Assembly (NCBI RefSeq): GCF_020179835.1
Contig: NZ_JAIUDA010000013.1
Span: 1-64,000, forward strand
Source: Pantoea sp. alder81
GTDB lineage: Bacteria > Pseudomonadota > Gammaproteobacteria > Enterobacterales > Enterobacteriaceae
Length of the DNA: 64,000 nt
Direction: 5' to 3'
The notes under the pieces were generated by a model. The model saw nothing but the letters and a program-made list of their open reading frames with translations. It had not been told where the DNA came from and did no database searches. Every line of letters begins with the position of its first letter. Position 1 is the stretch's first letter. This document shows positions 15,307 through 24,365 of this stretch, piece by piece. The translations under genes and the position numbers were made by a program.

Positions 15307-16992
15307 TTACTCCGTTTTATCTGTTAAGTGAGCGTCGTGCCCATAAAGTTCTACAGCCACTTTCGTACCAATCAGCTGATTAGCGACATCGCGTGAGATT
15401 TGCGCGGCAACCCGCTGCTGTGGATCGCCCAGTCCGCCGCCGCCTGGCGTTTCGACAATTAAATGACTGCCCGGTGGGATCACTTGTCGGCCTTTCCCCG
15501 ATAGCGTCTCCCCTGTTGAAAGGGTTACGCGCCCTGGTGCACCGGCTAATCCCCCTTCGGCACCCTGCGCAGGGAAATGAATGCGATCCCATGCCGCACC
15601 GAGTTCCATTGGCAGATCCTGACCATGGGAGAGTTCAATCACCTGACCCAAGCCCCCGCGCTGTGTCCCCGCACCACCGGAGTCCTGGCGATATTCTTTG
15701 CGCCAGAACACCACGGGACTGATCGACTCCAGAATTTCCAGCGAGACGTTGCGCACCCCGCTGGGGAATGATGTCGTGGATAAGCCATCCAAATGCGGGC
15801 GCGCGCCAGTGCCGCCAGTCGAAAAGCTGGTGATGGAAAAACGAGGCTGCGTCAGGGTATTTTTGGCATCGTACTCCGGCAGAATGTGGCCGCCCGACAG
15901 TTGGATATTCCACAAGCAGGAAGCGCCTTCAGCAGGGACTTCACCCGGCCGCGCCTGACGCAGGCAGTTGAACACCACATCCGGCAGCATCTGCCCAATG
16001 ATATGACGCGAGGTCACGGCGGCAGGATAGGGGGCGTTGAGAATGGAGCCTTCCGGAGCATCAATGGTGATCACGCCAAGCGAACCCGCATTATTGGGAA
16101 TATCGGCACCAATCAGGCAGCGAATACCAAACGAGGTATAGGCATCGGTGTAGGCTTTAACCACATTGATCCCTTTGGCGACAAATCCCGCACTGCCAGC
16201 GAAATCAACATGAATCCCGCTATGACTGAGCGTCAGCCTGGCCTGAAGGCGCAGGGGCTGGTCATAGCCATCCACCCACAACTCGCTTTCCCAACTGCCC
16301 GTTGGCCAGCGACGCACCGCCTCCAGCATGGCCTCCTCGGATCGTTGTAAGATGTATTCGCCGACTTCTGCCAGATCGGGTAAAGCAAACTCATCCAGCA
16401 GCGATAGCAATCGGCGTGCGCCGACGTCGTTACATGCCACCAGCGCTAAAAAATCACCCTCAACCTGAGCCGGCTCGCGTACGTTAGCTTTCACAATATT
16501 GAGCACGGTTTGGTCGAGTTCACCGGCGTGGATGAATTTGATGATCGGCAGGAACAATCCCTCATGCCAGATCTGCTGCCCATCCGGGCCGGGGCCAAGT
16601 CCACCGATATCAATCACATGTAGAGTTGAGGCAAAAAGCGCTACCGGGCGGTCAAGATGGAATACCGGAGTCACCATCGTGATGTCATACAGATGGCCCG
16701 TGCCTTTCCAGGGATCGTTGGTGAGCAGCACATCACCGGGCGCTAACGTGTCGATGGGGAAGACGCGAAGAAAGTGTTTAACTGATTCCGCCATAGAGTT
16801 GACGTGGCCCGGAGTGCCGGTAACGGCCTGCGCCACCATGCGTCCATCAGGTAAAAATACGCCAGCGGAGAGATCGCCGGCTTCGCGCGTCGCCGTACCA
16901 AACGCGGTACGAATCAGTGCCTGCGCCTGCTCCTCGACTACAGAGATTAGTCGATTCCAGATGACCTGGTATTGAATAGTGGCCTGACTCAT
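15307..16992 (-). CDS. hyuB: Hydantoinase/oxoprolinase subunit B (first copy)
   Basis: Subunit B of the hydantoinase/oxoprolinase/acetone-carboxylase family, 561 residues, a normal length. Marks are RTAFGTATREAGDLSAGVFL, then GDVLLTNDPWKGTGHLYDIT, FASTLHVIDIGGLGPGPDG, RQDSGGAGTQRGGLGQVIEL and the C-terminal VETPGGGGLGDPQQR. These enzymes pair with subunit A to hydrolyse five-membered cyclic amides with ATP, or to carboxylate ketones. The start ATG overlaps the hyuA stop by ATGA, which ensures matched amounts. The binding-protein gene follows after three bases. Two further hyuB copies are in this window (28109 and 57397) and are distinctly different in sequence. Confidence 0.92.
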   Translation of the reverse strand: MSQATIQYQVIWNRLISVVEEQAQALIRTAFGTATREAGDLSAGVFLPDGRMVAQAVTGTPGHVNSMAESVKHFLRVFPIDTLAPGDVLLTNDPWKGTGHLYDITMVTPVFHLDRPVALFASTLHVIDIGGLGPGPDGQQIWHEGLFLPIIKFIHAGELDQTVLNIVKANVREPAQVEGDFLALVACNDVGARRLLSLLDEFALPDLAEVGEYILQRSEEAMLEAVRRWPTGSWESELWVDGYDQPLRLQARLTLSHSGIHVDFAGSAGFVAKGINVVKAYTDAYTSFGIRCLIGADIPNNAGSLGVITIDAPEGSILNAPYPAAVTSRHIIGQMLPDVVFNCLRQARPGEVPAEGASCLWNIQLSGGHILPEYDAKNTLTQPRFSITSFSTGGTGARPHLDGLSTTSFPSGVRNVSLEILESISPVVFWRKEYRQDSGGAGTQRGGLGQVIELSHGQDLPMELGAAWDRIHFPAQGAEGGLAGAPGRVTLSTGETLSGKGRQVIPPGSHLIVETPGGGGLGDPQQRVAAQISRDVANQLIGTKVAVELYGHDAHLTDKTE

Positions 16993-19100
16993 TGTGTACC
17001 TCCTGCAAGAGATTGACGTTCCAGCACCAGATGCCCTTCCGGGGTGCTGCTGACGGCAAACAGTTCATCAACCAGCGTGGTCGTCTCTTCATCGACGACT
17101 AACAGTGGGCCAGCCTGTTTGCCCGCGACGTTTATCGCCGCACGCGAATAAACCGGCACCTCAATACGGCGCTGTTGTTGGAGTGAATAAAGTTTGCGTG
17201 GTGTGGCATTCAGTGAGGAATGGACCTCATGGGCCGGAGCCGGGAAAGCGATCTCTGGCGCAGGCGTGGAGGCGGTGACCGTCCAGCTGATCGCTTCCAC
17301 CGCCACATGGTCGAGACTGCGTCCATACAACTGGCGGTAGGTCTCGGTGAAACGCTGGTGCAGGCTGGACACGCCTTGCTCATCTAAGATGTCATGCTCA
17401 ATCGCAATCGGCACTTCGTGGCCCTGACCGGCATAGCGTAGATAGACATGACGCTCCAACGTGACCTCAGCAGACGTGTCAGCCTGGTGAACGATATGTT
17501 GCGCCTGCTCACTCAATGCGGCCAGCAGGGCGTTGATGGCGCTAAAGTTGAGATTATCCAACCGCTGATAGAAACTGCGTACCGCCTGATAAGAGACCGG
17601 CGCCCATAAAAAACCCAGCGCTGAACCGACACCCGCCGCATGGGGGATGACCACGCGATCGATGCCCAGTTTGCTGGCGAGACGGGCCGCGTGCAGTGGC
17701 GCCGCACCCCCAAACGCCACAAGGGTATAGCTGTCGATCTGTTTTCCCAGTTCACTGGCATGCACCCGCGCCGCATTAGCCATGTTCTCGGCAATAATTT
17801 CGGTCACAGCCAGCGCGGCCTGATCCGTGCCCAGCCCCAGAGGCTCTCCCACCTGCTGCTCTAGCGCCTGCGCGGCTTTGCCAACATTCAGTTCGACTTT
17901 ACCGCCGGCAAAGCTCGCCGGATCCAGCAGCCCCAGTTGCGCATTGGCATCCGTGATAGTGACAAGTTCACCGCCGAGGTTATAGCTCACCGGCCCCGGC
18001 GCAGAGCCGGCGCTGTCCGGTCCGACCTGCAAGCGTTGTAAATTATCAATACGCGCAATAGAACCGCCTCCTGCACCAATCTCGACCAGATCAATGACAG
18101 GGATGCGAATCGGCAAACCAGAACCTTTCTGGTGGCGATGGACGCGGCCAAATTCGAAACTGCGGGAAATTTGTGGCTGGAAGTGATCGATAAAGCAGAT
18201 TTTGGCGGTGGTGCCGCCCATATCAAATGACAACACTTTCCGCAGATTGAGCTGACTGGCAATGTTACTGGCGAGAATAGCGCCGCCTGCCGGGCCGGAC
18301 TCCACCAGACGCACCGGTTCGTTGATGCCCTGTTCCAGGGTGGTGATCCCGCCGCCAGACGTCATCAGGTAAGGCTGCACACGTAATCCACGGGTGCTGA
18401 GTTGCTGCTGTAAACGTTGGAGATAGCCAGCAACTAACGGCTGCACGTACGCATTCGCGCAGACTGTGGAGAGGCGCTCATACTCACGAATTTCCGGGCA
18501 GACATCGCTGGAGAGCGAGATCGTCACGCCGGGGAGTAAATCACGCAGGATTTCTGCAGTACGCTGCTCATGGTGTGGATTGATAAAGCTTTGCAGATAG
18601 CCAATGGCGAGGCTCTCAATTTTTAGCGTTTTCAACTCACTGGCGAGGGCAACCACTTGCGCTTCGTTAAGGGGAATACGAACCGTACCCTGCGCATCAA
18701 TACGCTCCTCTACGGTAAAGCGCCATTGCCGATCAACCAACGGTCTTGGCTTCTGCAGAAAAACGTCATATTGCGCAAAGCGATCTTCCTGCCCAATTTC
18801 CACCAGGTCACGGAATCCACCGGTAGTAATCAACGCGGTGCGTGCGCCTTTCCGTTCAATTAAGGCATTCGTTGCCAGTGTGGTGCCGAGGATCAATAAA
18901 TCGATTGCCGCAAAATCTAATGCAGCCTGATTCAGCACCTGCTCAATACCCGCAATCACGGCGCGTTCTGGGGCTTCAGCGCTGGTCAGTACCTTCGCTG
19001 AATATTGCTGCTGGCCTTGTAACAGCACAATATCGGTAAAAGTGCCGCCGACATCCACAGCGACCCGATTAACGGGGTTTATATTAGGTCTTTCTGACAT
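16989..19100 (-). CDS. hyuA: Hydantoinase/oxoprolinase subunit A (first copy)
   Basis: ATP-using subunit A of the hydantoinase/oxoprolinase family, 703 residues from the chosen start. The N-terminus holds RVAVDVGGTFTDIVLL, the actin-like phosphate-binding motif. Later come LLILGTTLATNALIERKGAR, then VCPEIREYERLSTV, LMTSGGGITTLEQG, VESGPAGGAILASN, LSFDMGGTTAKICFID and the glycine-rich IEIGAGGGS-type block VEIGAGGGSIARID. I start at the ATG at 19100, close to homologue starts; a longer reading from 19139 lacks any ribosome site. It is the first gene of the operon and overlaps hyuB by ATGA. Activities known in the family include N-methylhydantoin and 5-oxoproline hydrolysis; which applies here is open. 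Confidence 0.92.
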   Translation of the reverse strand: MSERPNINPVNRVAVDVGGTFTDIVLLQGQQQYSAKVLTSAEAPERAVIAGIEQVLNQAALDFAAIDLLILGTTLATNALIERKGARTALITTGGFRDLVEIGQEDRFAQYDVFLQKPRPLVDRQWRFTVEERIDAQGTVRIPLNEAQVVALASELKTLKIESLAIGYLQSFINPHHEQRTAEILRDLLPGVTISLSSDVCPEIREYERLSTVCANAYVQPLVAGYLQRLQQQLSTRGLRVQPYLMTSGGGITTLEQGINEPVRLVESGPAGGAILASNIASQLNLRKVLSFDMGGTTAKICFIDHFQPQISRSFEFGRVHRHQKGSGLPIRIPVIDLVEIGAGGGSIARIDNLQRLQVGPDSAGSAPGPVSYNLGGELVTITDANAQLGLLDPASFAGGKVELNVGKAAQALEQQVGEPLGLGTDQAALAVTEIIAENMANAARVHASELGKQIDSYTLVAFGGAAPLHAARLASKLGIDRVVIPHAAGVGSALGFLWAPVSYQAVRSFYQRLDNLNFSAINALLAALSEQAQHIVHQADTSAEVTLERHVYLRYAGQGHEVPIAIEHDILDEQGVSSLHQRFTETYRQLYGRSLDHVAVEAISWTVTASTPAPEIAFPAPAHEVHSSLNATPRKLYSLQQQRRIEVPVYSRAAINVAGKQAGPLLVVDEETTTLVDELFAVSSTPEGHLVLERQSLAGGTQ

Positions 19101-19325
19101 GCCTCTGCCTGTTAAATAATTGAAAGTTGTGGGCGTCATTAACAGACATCGAATACTGGATGACTACTGAATATTTCGGGTTAACTCATGCACGATTTGC
19201 ATAAGCTGGCTTAATTCCTGGATATCCTTTTTTCAGCAATCCTTTTGCAGAATAATTATTAAGACAAAAAAACATCGCCTGTTAGTTTCGCTATTTCTCA
19301 AAACCTTGATGCAAGGACGTTGATT
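19101..19325. promoter_or_regulatory. Divergent promoter region between hyuA and the Dpp-type importer
   Basis: A spacer between divergent operons that probably contains both promoters. It is AT-rich toward the plus-strand gene, and AAGGA at 19313-19317 serves as that gene's ribosome site. No operator stands out. Confidence 0.45.
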
Positions 19326-20315
19326 ATGCAGCAAACGCGTCATTGGTTGCTCTCACTGCTGGTTAAAACCACTTTTCAGGTGGTACCGACATTTATCGGC
19401 ATCTTACTGATCATGTTTGTGATTCTAAAAGCCATCCCCGGCGATGCCGTTGACGTTCTGGCAGGCGAGTCCGGCGGTGCCAGCGCGGCGAGCATAGCGT
19501 TGATGCGCGAACAGTACGGTCTCAATTTACCCGCATGGCAGCAGTTCCTGAACTGGGGAGGCCATATTTTGCAGGGTAATTTAGGTTATTCTCCCCGGTT
19601 TAATACCCCTGTCACCACATTAATATTATCTCGCTTACCCGCCACACTGATGTTAATGCTGGCAGCCCAGTTTTTTGCATTAATTATAGGTGTGTTTTTT
19701 GGTGTAATAATGGCGCTGTTTGTCGGGCGCTGGCCTGACCGCTTATTATCTCTTACCAGCTTACTACTCTATTCATTGCCTGGATTCTGGATAGGATTAA
19801 TGTTGCTGGTCCTTTTCTCTGTTCATTTAGGTTGGCTACCAAGCAATGGAAATATGACCATCGGTGCCGATCTGCATGGTTGGGCTTATATCAGCGACCG
19901 CATTTATCATGCAATATTACCGGTGTTCTCCCTGGCGAGTTTTTTTCTGGCGATCTATGCGCGTTTAACCCGAGCCGCGATGCTGGAGATGGCTCATCAG
20001 GATTTTGTCCGCACTGCGCACGCTAAAGGATTGTCGCCATTAAGGGTTACCCTGGTTCATGTGCTGCGCTGTGCGTTGATTCCACTGGTCACGGTAAGCG
20101 GCATGCACATCGCGACGCTATTAAGTGGGGCGGCGGTAGTGGAAACGGTGTTTTCATGGCCGGGCCTTGGCAGGCTGGCACTCGACGCGGTGATGGCACG
20201 TGACGTTAATATCTTACTGGGCATTTTACTTTTCTCATCAATGTTGGTGCTGATTGCCAACTTTGTGGTGGATATTGTTCATGCTTGGCTCGATCCCCGT
20301 GTTGCGAGACAATAA
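19326..20315 (+). CDS. ABC transporter permease, DppB/OppB type
   Basis: Inner-membrane permease of a peptide/opine/nickel importer, 329 residues with about six membrane segments. Family marks are LLIMFVILKAIPGDAVDVLA near the N-terminus, REQYGLNLPAWQQFLNW, YSPRFNTPVT and the coupling-loop region QDFVRTAHAKGLSPLRVTLV that contacts the ATPase (EAA motif). I start at the ATG at 19326 with AAGGA eight bases upstream; an in-frame TTG two codons earlier is less likely. It is the first gene of the permease-permease-ATPase operon, divergent from hyuA and the matching receptor. Codons near 19600-19850 look more AT-rich than in the next genes. Confidence 0.9.
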   Translation: MQQTRHWLLSLLVKTTFQVVPTFIGILLIMFVILKAIPGDAVDVLAGESGGASAASIALMREQYGLNLPAWQQFLNWGGHILQGNLGYSPRFNTPVTTLILSRLPATLMLMLAAQFFALIIGVFFGVIMALFVGRWPDRLLSLTSLLLYSLPGFWIGLMLLVLFSVHLGWLPSNGNMTIGADLHGWAYISDRIYHAILPVFSLASFFLAIYARLTRAAMLEMAHQDFVRTAHAKGLSPLRVTLVHVLRCALIPLVTVSGMHIATLLSGAAVVETVFSWPGLGRLALDAVMARDVNILLGILLFSSMLVLIANFVVDIVHAWLDPRVARQ

Positions 20316-21188
20316 ATGACCACGTTATCTTCACTCCCCGTCACGCATTCGATCAATCATCGTGCATTGCGACAGTTTCTCCGCAACCCAGCCGGTCTGC
20401 TTGGCTTGCTAATTCTGCTCGTGGTGGTCGCCATGGCGGTGATCGCCCCCTGGCTTTTTCCCGATGATCCGCTGGATATGGTCGCCACGCCATTAGTGCT
20501 ACCCGGTCATGACTGGGCATGGCCATTAGGCACCGACGCAATGGGGCGCGATCTGACCGCCGGCATTTTTCATGGCGCCCGAATTTCGCTGATGATTGGC
20601 TTGGGCGCCACGCTGATTGGTCTCTGCGCCGGCACACTGATTGGTAGCCTGAGCGGATATTATGGCGGCGTCATCGATAATCTATTGATGCGCGTGACAA
20701 CGCTGTTTCAAACCATGCCCGCCTTTCTTCTGGTGATCATTATTTTAGCCGTCTCCACCCCTTCAGTGTCCCTGATCATTTTCAGCATCGGCATGACCAC
20801 CTGGCCGACCATTGCACGGCTGGTACGGGCAGAATTTCGCACCCTGCGCGAGTCTGATTTTGTGTTGGCCGCACGCTGTCAGGGTTACTCGCCATGGCAT
20901 ATTATTTTTCGCGAAATGCTGCCCAACGCACTGCCCGCCATCATTGTCACCGCATCGGTAATGGTCGCCTCCGCCATCCTGATGGAAGCTGCACTCTCCT
21001 TTCTCGGGTTAGGCGATCCCAACGTGGTGAGCTGGGGATTTCTGATTGGCAGTGGACGCGAAATGTTGCGTACCGCCTGGTATCTCACCGCCGTGCCTGG
21101 GCTTGCCCTGGTGATAACCTTACTCGGCCTGAACCTGTTGGGTGATGCGCTGAACGATGCCTTTAATCCCAGACTGAGTGAGCAATGA
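20316..21188 (+). CDS. ABC transporter permease, DppC/OppC type
   Basis: Second membrane subunit of the Dpp-type importer, 290 residues with about six membrane segments. The N-terminal cytoplasmic piece RALRQFLRNPAGLLGLLILL is typical of OppC proteins, followed by HDWAWPLGTDAMGRDLTAGI, the conserved periplasmic block. The EAA region is ESDFVLAARCQGYSPWHIIF, then REMLPNALPAIIV. The ATG follows the TAA of the first permease directly, and the end overlaps the ATPase gene by ATGA, so the three subunits are coupled. It works with the receptor encoded at 13714-15303, as judged from linkage. Confidence 0.9.
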   Translation: MTTLSSLPVTHSINHRALRQFLRNPAGLLGLLILLVVVAMAVIAPWLFPDDPLDMVATPLVLPGHDWAWPLGTDAMGRDLTAGIFHGARISLMIGLGATLIGLCAGTLIGSLSGYYGGVIDNLLMRVTTLFQTMPAFLLVIIILAVSTPSVSLIIFSIGMTTWPTIARLVRAEFRTLRESDFVLAARCQGYSPWHIIFREMLPNALPAIIVTASVMVASAILMEAALSFLGLGDPNVVSWGFLIGSGREMLRTAWYLTAVPGLALVITLLGLNLLGDALNDAFNPRLSEQ

Positions 21189-22870
21189 TGTCAGCACTAT
21201 TGTCGGTAGAAAATCTGCAGGTCCATTTCGGACACCACGCTGCCGTGAATAGCGTGAGTTTCAATCTGGCGCAGGGTGAAATGCTCGCTTTGGACGGGGA
21301 ATCCGGCAGCGGCAAATCCGCCACCGCACTGTCGATTATGGGGTTGCTTGCCAGCCAGGCAGAGGTGAGCGGGCGCATCCTCTTCGAAGACCGGGATCTA
21401 CTCAGCCTGCCGAAACCGGTGTTACGCGGTTTACGCGGCGACCAAATCTCCATGATCTTTCAGGAGCCGATGACTTCGCTTAACCCGGTGTATAGCGTGG
21501 GGGCGCAGATCGCAGAGAGTCTGCGATTACATCAGCGTCTCGACCGTAAACAGGCGCGCTCCCGTGCAATCGAGCTACTGGACCTGGTCAATATTCCCGA
21601 TCCCGCCCGCCGGGTCGATGATTTCCCCCACCAACTCTCTGGCGGCCAGCGACAGCGCGTCATGATTGCCATGGCGGTGGCCTGCGAACCGAAACTTATT
21701 ATCGCTGATGAGCCCACCACAGCGCTGGATGTCACCGTACAGGCCAACATTATGATGCTGTTGGATCGTCTGCGCAGCGAGCTTTCATTGAGTATTCTGA
21801 TGATCTCCCACGACCTTGGATTGGTGTCACAGTGGGCGGATCACGTGGCGGTGATGCACCAGGGAAAGGTTGTCGAGCAGGGGAGTGCAGAGGCAATCTT
21901 TCGCCAGCCAAAACATGAATACACGCGTGGATTGATGGAAGCCTCATTAAGCGGCGAAAACGACCTGCATTATCGCCAGCGCCTGCTCACCGAGATTCGT
22001 TATGATGGCAAGGAGCGATTCCACCTGTACCAGCCCGAGATGTTGCCGTTTACGCCTCTCAGTGAAGGCAAGACCGATGTCCCACTTTTGTCGGTCGATG
22101 ACCTGGCGGTGAGCTACAAACAGGGCCGCAAGCGCATTCCGGCACTCCAGCACGTTAGCTTTGATCTGCATGCCGGTGAAACGCTCGGTTTGGTGGGAGA
22201 GTCTGGCTGTGGAAAATCCACCTTATCACGTACTCTTTTACGCCTGATAAACGCAGATAGCGGAAACATTCGCATTGAGGGTACTGACATCACTCATCAG
22301 CCACAATCGCGCTTAAAGACATTGCGTAAGAGTGTGCAGATGATTTTCCAGGATCCTTATGCTTCACTGAATCCGCGTCAGTCCATTTTCACCATTCTTG
22401 ATTCAGTGCTTCGTTTGCACGATCCGGCCCCTGCAGCACAGCGCTTGCAGCGTATTCATCGCATGCTGGATCGTGTTGGGCTGCCTAAACAGGCACTGCA
22501 TCGTTATGCGCATGAGTTCTCTGGTGGCCAGCGCCAGCGCATTGGCATTGCGCGTGCGCTGATCGTCAAACCGAAGTTGGTCATTTGCGATGAAGCGGTC
22601 TCCGCGCTCGATGTGTCCATTCAGGCGCAAATTTTGAACCTGTTGCTGGAGATGAAGCAGGAGTTAGGGCTGAGCTATCTGTTTATTTCGCACAACCTGG
22701 CGGTGGTGCGTTATATGTCAGACAACGTGCTGGTGATGAATCAGGGTCAGATTGTGGAATCAGGAGAAGTTGGGCAGATTTGGCACAATCCGCAGCATCC
22801 CTATACGCAGCAGTTATTATCAGCGGTTAACGGCGATGCACCTCTAGTCCACGAGCGGAGATCTGCCTGA
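21185..22870 (+). CDS. Two-domain ABC importer ATPase (DppD-DppF fusion, GsiA-like)
   Basis: Cytoplasmic ATPase of the importer, 561 residues, with two nucleotide-binding domains in one chain where Dpp systems often use two proteins. Domain 1 has Walker A at 38-45 (GESGSGKS), signature LSGGQRQR at 151-158 and Walker B LIIADEP at 171-177. Domain 2 has Walker A at 338-345 (GESGCGKS), signature FSGGQRQR at 445-452 and Walker B VICDE at 466-470. Both also carry the Opp/Dpp C-terminal block HPYTQQLL or HEYTRGLM. The ATG overlaps the permease stop. All catalytic residues are present, so the ATPase should be functional. Confidence 0.93.
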   Translation: MMSALLSVENLQVHFGHHAAVNSVSFNLAQGEMLALDGESGSGKSATALSIMGLLASQAEVSGRILFEDRDLLSLPKPVLRGLRGDQISMIFQEPMTSLNPVYSVGAQIAESLRLHQRLDRKQARSRAIELLDLVNIPDPARRVDDFPHQLSGGQRQRVMIAMAVACEPKLIIADEPTTALDVTVQANIMMLLDRLRSELSLSILMISHDLGLVSQWADHVAVMHQGKVVEQGSAEAIFRQPKHEYTRGLMEASLSGENDLHYRQRLLTEIRYDGKERFHLYQPEMLPFTPLSEGKTDVPLLSVDDLAVSYKQGRKRIPALQHVSFDLHAGETLGLVGESGCGKSTLSRTLLRLINADSGNIRIEGTDITHQPQSRLKTLRKSVQMIFQDPYASLNPRQSIFTILDSVLRLHDPAPAAQRLQRIHRMLDRVGLPKQALHRYAHEFSGGQRQRIGIARALIVKPKLVICDEAVSALDVSIQAQILNLLLEMKQELGLSYLFISHNLAVVRYMSDNVLVMNQGQIVESGEVGQIWHNPQHPYTQQLLSAVNGDAPLVHERRSA

Positions 22871-22943
22871 CGTTTTATTTGTCCTACAGTTCAGCATTGA
22901 TAAGATGCGTGGGCCTGTCTAATTAACCTTCAGGAGAAAAGTA

Positions 22944-23351
22944 ATGTCCGACATTAGCAACGAGGCAGTGATCAAAGCCTTTTTCAATGTGGCGGCCACC
23001 GCGCAGGACACGTCGGAAATCGGGAAGCTGGTGAGTGCTGACATTGATTGGTTTATTGCCGGTGATACTGAAAACGTCCCGTGGATTGGTAGAAAAGAGG
23101 GCCAGGCAGGCGCTGCGCAGTTCTATTCACAGATTCGTGAGCAGATTAAATCCGAAGATTTTTCTCTTGACGACTTTTTCATTCAGGGCGACCGCGTGTT
23201 AGTGCCCGGAAGGCTCAGTTCACGTGTCATTAAGACCGGCAAACTGATTGAGACTGATTTCATTTTTGACTTCATCGTCAAGGATGGGCTAATTACGCGC
23301 TTTAGAATGTTTGAAGACAGCTTCGCCGTTTCTCAGGCTTGCATCCTGTAA
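22944..23351 (+). CDS. SnoaL-like (NTF2-fold) small protein
   Basis: A 135-residue protein with the features of the SnoaL/ketosteroid-isomerase-like branch of the NTF2 fold: NEAVIKAFFNVAATAQDTSE, then VSADIDWFIAGDTENVPWIG, DDFFIQGDRVLVPGRLSSRV and a late FDFIVKDGLITRFRMFED. Members are isomerases, hydrolases or cyclases, or bind small ligands without catalysis. AGGAG stands before the ATG. It follows the importer ATPase by 73 bases on the same strand and is closed by a strong hairpin, so it is probably the last gene of that operon. A role in processing the imported compound is plausible, but no substrate can be named. Confidence 0.75.
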   Translation: MSDISNEAVIKAFFNVAATAQDTSEIGKLVSADIDWFIAGDTENVPWIGRKEGQAGAAQFYSQIREQIKSEDFSLDDFFIQGDRVLVPGRLSSRVIKTGKLIETDFIFDFIVKDGLITRFRMFEDSFAVSQACIL

Positions 23352-23355
23352 TTAC

Positions 23356-23387
23356 GCAGAGATAGTTCATCGTTGAACTATCTCTGC
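23356..23387 (+). terminator. Perfect 14-bp hairpin after the SnoaL-like gene
   Basis: GCAGAGATAGTTCA (23356-23369), a four-base loop TCGT, and its exact complement (23374-23387). It follows the stop by four bases. There is no T run after it, so it may act as a processing or 3'-protecting hairpin as well as a terminator. Confidence 0.7.
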
Positions 23388-23488
23388 GGGCCAATAGCAG
23401 GGTTTTTCAGTGGTTAAAGAAGTTTGGTCATCTCTTGGTTAATTGCCTGGTATAACGATAATTTTGGTGAAAATTTCACCATCAATGC

Positions 23489-24160
23489 TTAGTCTTCAGG
23501 ACACTCTTTAAATACATAATCAATCATACTCTGAAGTGTATTCGGCTGCTCACAGATATAATTAGCACCGGATCCTTCAAGCTCATTAAGATTAGCATAT
23601 CCCCACTTCACGCCAATTGATGCTATTTTATTGATTGACGCTGCGATGACATCTTCTTTTCTGTCTCCAATGAAAACAGTATGCCGCTGTGACAGTCTTC
23701 CATGGCGCTAAATATACCTTAGAAGATCTGCTTTGTTATCCAAAGCACCATCCGACGGCGTGCCATAAATCGCTTCAAAATACTCTGAAATATTTAGATT
23801 CCTGATTATATCCTCTGCGAATTGTTGCCGTTTTGATGTGGCTATGTAAAGCTTATATCCACTCTCATGTAATCCAGAAAGAACAGGCAATATATCATCG
23901 AAAAGTGTTGTTTTTAATAACCCCCTTTCTTGGTAGTCTTCCCTGTAGATTGCGACAACTTCATCGATTAACTCATCATCAAGCTTCGGTAAAAATCCAG
24001 AGAAAATTTCTTGCATGGGGGGACCAATGTGAGATTTAATATCGGAATTTTCGTCAATCTCATACCCTCTGTTATTTATCGCATAAAGAATACTTGATTG
24101 TATCCCAGGAAGAGAATCGACGAGTGTACCATCAAGATCGAACAAAACGTTTTTACTCAT
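23489..24160 (-). pseudogene. HAD-superfamily phosphatase split by an in-frame amber codon
   Basis: Gph-like phosphatase of HAD subfamily I, 223 residues if read through. Residues 8-12 (DLDGT) hold the two catalytic Asp, ATSKRQ is motif II, and after the break VFIGDRKEDVIAA is motif IV with the Mg-binding acids. A single TAG at 23708-23710 (codon 151) stops the frame; the next 72 codons continue in the same frame to a normal TAA at 23489-23491. There is no frameshift. The truncated product lacks motif IV and should be inactive. The start has several ATGs (24160, 24166 and others), of which 24160 directly precedes the conserved strand. It stands alone between two catabolic gene groups. Confidence 0.85.
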
Positions 24161-24365
24161 TCCCATATCCATCTCATTAATTATATTCCAGGATCCATTT
24201 TTTTGAGGGGAGTGCCATACCATGCAACTGTATTTAGACGCTTAGTGTTAAGTTCACATCCATGTTATGCTGACTTTCAATCAGGTATTATTTTCATTTT
24301 ACCCATACCAGATTCTTTAGTCAGATAAGGGTCTGTACCGGAAATATAGGGGAATGCGGTAGCGC

